Assembly (NCBI RefSeq): GCF_000208865.1
Contig: NC_018397.1
Span: 5,795,748 to 5,859,747, forward strand
Reading direction: 5' to 3'
From: Neospora caninum Liverpool
Lineage: Eukaryota > Apicomplexa > Conoidasida > Eucoccidiorida > Sarcocystidae
DNA length: 64,000 nucleotides
Notes under the pieces: generated by a model
What the model saw: only the letters and a program-made list of their open reading frames with translations
Told to the model about the DNA's origin: nothing
Database searches by the model: none
Shown here: piece by piece, positions 61,201-64,000 of the stretch
Numbering within the stretch: the first letter of the stretch is position 1
Layout of the letters: each line of letters begins with the position of its first letter
Position numbers and translations under genes: made by a program

Positions 61201-64000
61201 CCAGTCGACCCGGTGGAGACGTCGTCCGCAGTTGACGGCGGAGCTGCGCGTTTTTTTGAGCATCTTCTGCTTTTGACGGTGCAAGGGAAGGCAGATCGGC
61301 TGGGCCGGGATGGCGACTTTTCTGGTGGCAGTGATGCCGACCGCGCCACACATCTCGGCAGCCGAGCAACGTGGATCAAGAGGAAATTTCGAGTCGCGTC
61401 GGAAATCCTCGTTCTGCGTTCTGATCAGAACAGCCAAGACGCAATCCAAGGGGCGGCAGCAGTGGCTGCAGGTCTCGCAAAGAACGAGGCCACGCCGTTC
61501 CCTACAGATGCAGTCCAGCGATGCCAACTTCTGAAAACGGTGTTGTCTCTCATGAGCGGGGGAGCTCGGGACGGAGACGGAGACGACCAGGCGGGTCATG
61601 CGTGTTACTCGGCTCGTACAGGAAACGTGCGGAGAAGCCCGCGTGCTGGTCGTGTGGATGACAACCTGCGGGTGCTAGGTGGATCGGACGCAACTCTGGA
61701 ACCCAGCGGATGTGGCGGAAGGTCACCAAGCAGAAGCCCCAGCGCGCAGTCCCGTGGGTCAGATGGGCCTAGCGTGTGTCTTCATCCTCCGCTGTCTGGC
61801 TCGTCACTCTTTCGAGGCCTCTCCCCGAAAGACCGGAACAGTTATGCAGCTGATTTCCGTGCCGAGGGATCCAGGTTTTGCCCTCCTGCTGCGACGAGCC
61901 GGGATGCGGACACCTTTACTCCATCGCGTGAAGCGGCTGCGATGTGGCTACCTTCGCGGTTGCCCATGTCGGCTTCGGAACTGGCAAGGCAGTCATCCGC
62001 GGAAGACCACTCACGCATGCAGCAAGGGCCCGAAGGCGGTGCGCCAGGAGCGGGAACTGGGAGGGACGGAGATCAGAAACCCGACAGTTTTGTGCGAAAT
62101 ATCCAAGAGGTAGTTTCAGAAGATCGAACGGTGTCAGGAAGGACGTTCGCATTTGTAGTGCCTCCAGAGGCGCCGCGTTTCGGAGAGGTACCGCGTCCGG
62201 CGGGGCGTCTGTGTAACCCGCTGGAGTCGCCAGCGCTTTCGAGGTCTGACGGTACGCAGGCCGAGACAGGACCACGGCAGTTTGTAGGACCGGCTGATGT
62301 TCCAAGTGAAGCGGCTGCGGCGGTTGCGGCGGCATCCCGGTTGCTAGACCAGTATGCCTGTGAGGAACTGCGAACAGACAAGCGAGAGGCAGGTGTGAGT
62401 GAGGTTGCTGCTGGAGCTCGCGTGGACATCCCCTTACACCATGGCCTGGAATCGGAAAGACTTCTGCTGGAGTGCGGCCTACGACCTCGAGACGGTCTGG
62501 GGGATTCCCAGCAAACCAGGCAGTTTGCCTCGTCATCTGAAGATACTCTGCCGCTTCCAGCTGCAGCTCAGGTCGGGGGAAGAGAGGCACACGGCGGGCT
62601 GGACCCGATGCCCCCAGCGTCTGCAGAATTGATGAATGCTCTCGTGCAACAGGTACAGCACCAGCTGCAACAACAGATAGAGCAGCAACTCCAGATTCAT
62701 CGTGGTGCGGCGGCCGAGTGTCTGAGACCTCCAGCATTAGGCTCTGCCGTCGCGTCGCAGGGCGCTTCCGTGCAGACTCTGCCTCCACTGTCAGCACTGA
62801 ACAAGCAAATCAGCGGGCGCGGTAACAGCCAGCTGGATGCTTCAGAAGCCTTTCCAGTTTCCGCGATCGAAGCTGCGGCGGTGGCACTGCTCGAGAGCCG
62901 GCGATGCTCTCTGAGTGCAGCAAGGGCTCTTCGAGCACCCAGTGCTTCGGCAGCTGCTCCGCCGGCTCTTGGACGCGGCGCCCCAACTGTCCCCGTGATT
63001 AGCGGCTCCTCAAGTAGTACTCCCTTGGACATTCTCGGAATGGACGGCGCCGATGATCTCCACGACTTTAAAGAGCACTGCTCAGTTTTCATTAGCTGGA
63101 TACCGCGAGTTGCACGCGCAGAAGACCACCGACAAAAGGAGCAAATGGAGAAACGAGTAAGGAGATCTGACAGCCGTGTCGCGCCGGGCAGCTTGCCTGT
63201 AATGACAGACGCGGGAAAGGAGTGTATGATATATACAGCAAACAAGAGGCTGAATCGTGTCTGCAGAGAATTTCAAACCATCGCAACCGCGCAGCAGATC
63301 ACTTCTGTGCATTTCTGTTGCGCGTGGGGCCACCAACGCACACGTGTGGCAGGTGGATGCATTATATACTCATGAAAGATTGGTGTGTGTGCTGTGGTTT
63401 TTTCCTTGCAGTTGAAGCTCTTGTTTGAAGTAGGCTTGAAAGTTCGAGGTATTGTGCGCGTCGCGCTCTTTCCTCCGCGTGGCTCCCACTGCTGCGTTCT
63501 TTTCGAGACTCCGCAAGCAGCACAAGCCTTTATCAGACAGTATGGGGGCTCCACGTACACCTCTAGCACGGAACGTTTCAAAGCGGAGATCTGCGCTGCG
63601 CATGCTGTCACTTTTGACCGTGGCATCGAACGCGTTTTTGTTCGCATTGAGGAATTCAAACCCCAGTTGCTTCAACAAACCTGTTCCAACCAACCGGCGC
63701 ACGGTGCGGGATCGAGTGGCTCGGGCTGCTCGCCTGCCAGTTCTCGGCCCCTCTCTACTGCGGCAACTGCAGAAGGTTCAGGGCGCCAGAACTCCGGTCA
63801 CCAGAGGCACCAGCAAGGTTCTCTAGGGCCTGCTCTCGCCCCTTTCAACTCACTACGCACACCGGTCGAGAATGCGCGAGAGGAAAGTTTCATGCAGCAC
63901 CGCTCGCTCCAGCAGCTCATGTTTCTCAAGCAGCTTCGGCAGGAGCATAATGGGGAGTCTCACCTGGAGGAAGCGCACGGTTCGACCCCATCGACGTTAT
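58291..64000 (+). CDS. Large low-complexity protein with C-terminal RRM-like domain, runs off right edge
   Basis: Exon 58291-63156 (1,622 codons) joins exon 63412 to the edge through a phase-0 intron: GTAAGG donor, and a TTTTTTCCTTGCAG acceptor. The first 1,590 residues are mostly Ser/Gly/Glu-rich and unrecognised, with a Q-rich helix (VQQVQHQLQQQIEQQLQ) near residue 1,460. Across the junction is an RRM-like beta-alpha-beta pattern: CSVFISWIP as strand 1, helix EQMEKR-LKLLFEVGL, strand VRGIVRVALFP, strand SHCCVLFET as an RNP1-like segment, helix PQAAQAFIRQYGG. This suggests RNA binding, probably in the nucleus or in RNA granules. The aromatic RNP1 consensus is weak, so a non-canonical RRM is likely. 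The start is the first ATG after an in-frame TAG at 58270. The C-terminus is not in the window. Confidence 0.72.
58969..59031 (+). repeat. Short coding duplication (SDNAEM motif)
   Basis: GACAATGCGGAAATGG occurs twice 36 bases apart, giving two SDNAEM copies in the N-terminal part of the RRM protein. Confidence 0.8.

Overview
The window is nuclear DNA from a coccidian apicomplexan, most likely a Toxoplasma/Neospora/Hammondia-type parasite. The reasons are: roughly balanced to GC-rich composition with many TA and TG microsatellites and GCATGC words; genes cut by many introns of about 100-700 bases with GT..AG borders; very large proteins with low-complexity insertions; and an ApiAP2 transcription factor. 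I cannot decide the species from the sequence alone. I saw no bacterial operon, IS element or CRISPR array.

Layout, left to right: (1) 1-6477, minus strand: SMC5, 5' part only (ATPase head half, coiled coil, hinge), running off the left edge. (2) 6478-10462: divergent intergenic interval. (3) 10463-18325, plus: TBCCD1-like tubulin-cofactor-C-domain protein, 13 exons, 893 residues, rebuilt exon by exon with consistent phases. (4) 18326-21921: convergent interval with a possible extra minus-strand exon. (5) 21922-25269, minus: single-AP2-domain ApiAP2 factor, two exons, 891 residues. (6) 25270-31321: weakly coding region with a possible PQ-loop/MtN3-clan membrane-protein gene on plus and competing minus-strand ORFs. 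(7) 31322-53787, plus: UTP20, an SSU-processome HEAT-repeat scaffold, 11 exons, about 5,715 residues, twice the human length. (8) 53788-58290: non-coding, probably 3' flank plus leader. (9) 58291-64000 and beyond, plus: a large mostly disordered protein whose C-terminal part has an RRM-like fold split by an intron; it runs off the right edge.

The genes are not a functional cluster. They are housekeeping or cell-biology genes: chromosome maintenance (SMC5), centrosome/Golgi positioning (TBCCD1), transcription (AP2), ribosome biogenesis (UTP20) and probably RNA binding (RRM protein). The best leads for something undescribed are the unresolved 25.3-31.3 kb region, the optional AP2 tail exon, the atypical Walker A of SMC5, and the giant RRM protein. 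Exon borders come from reading frame, splice consensus and recalled family patterns, not from transcript data.
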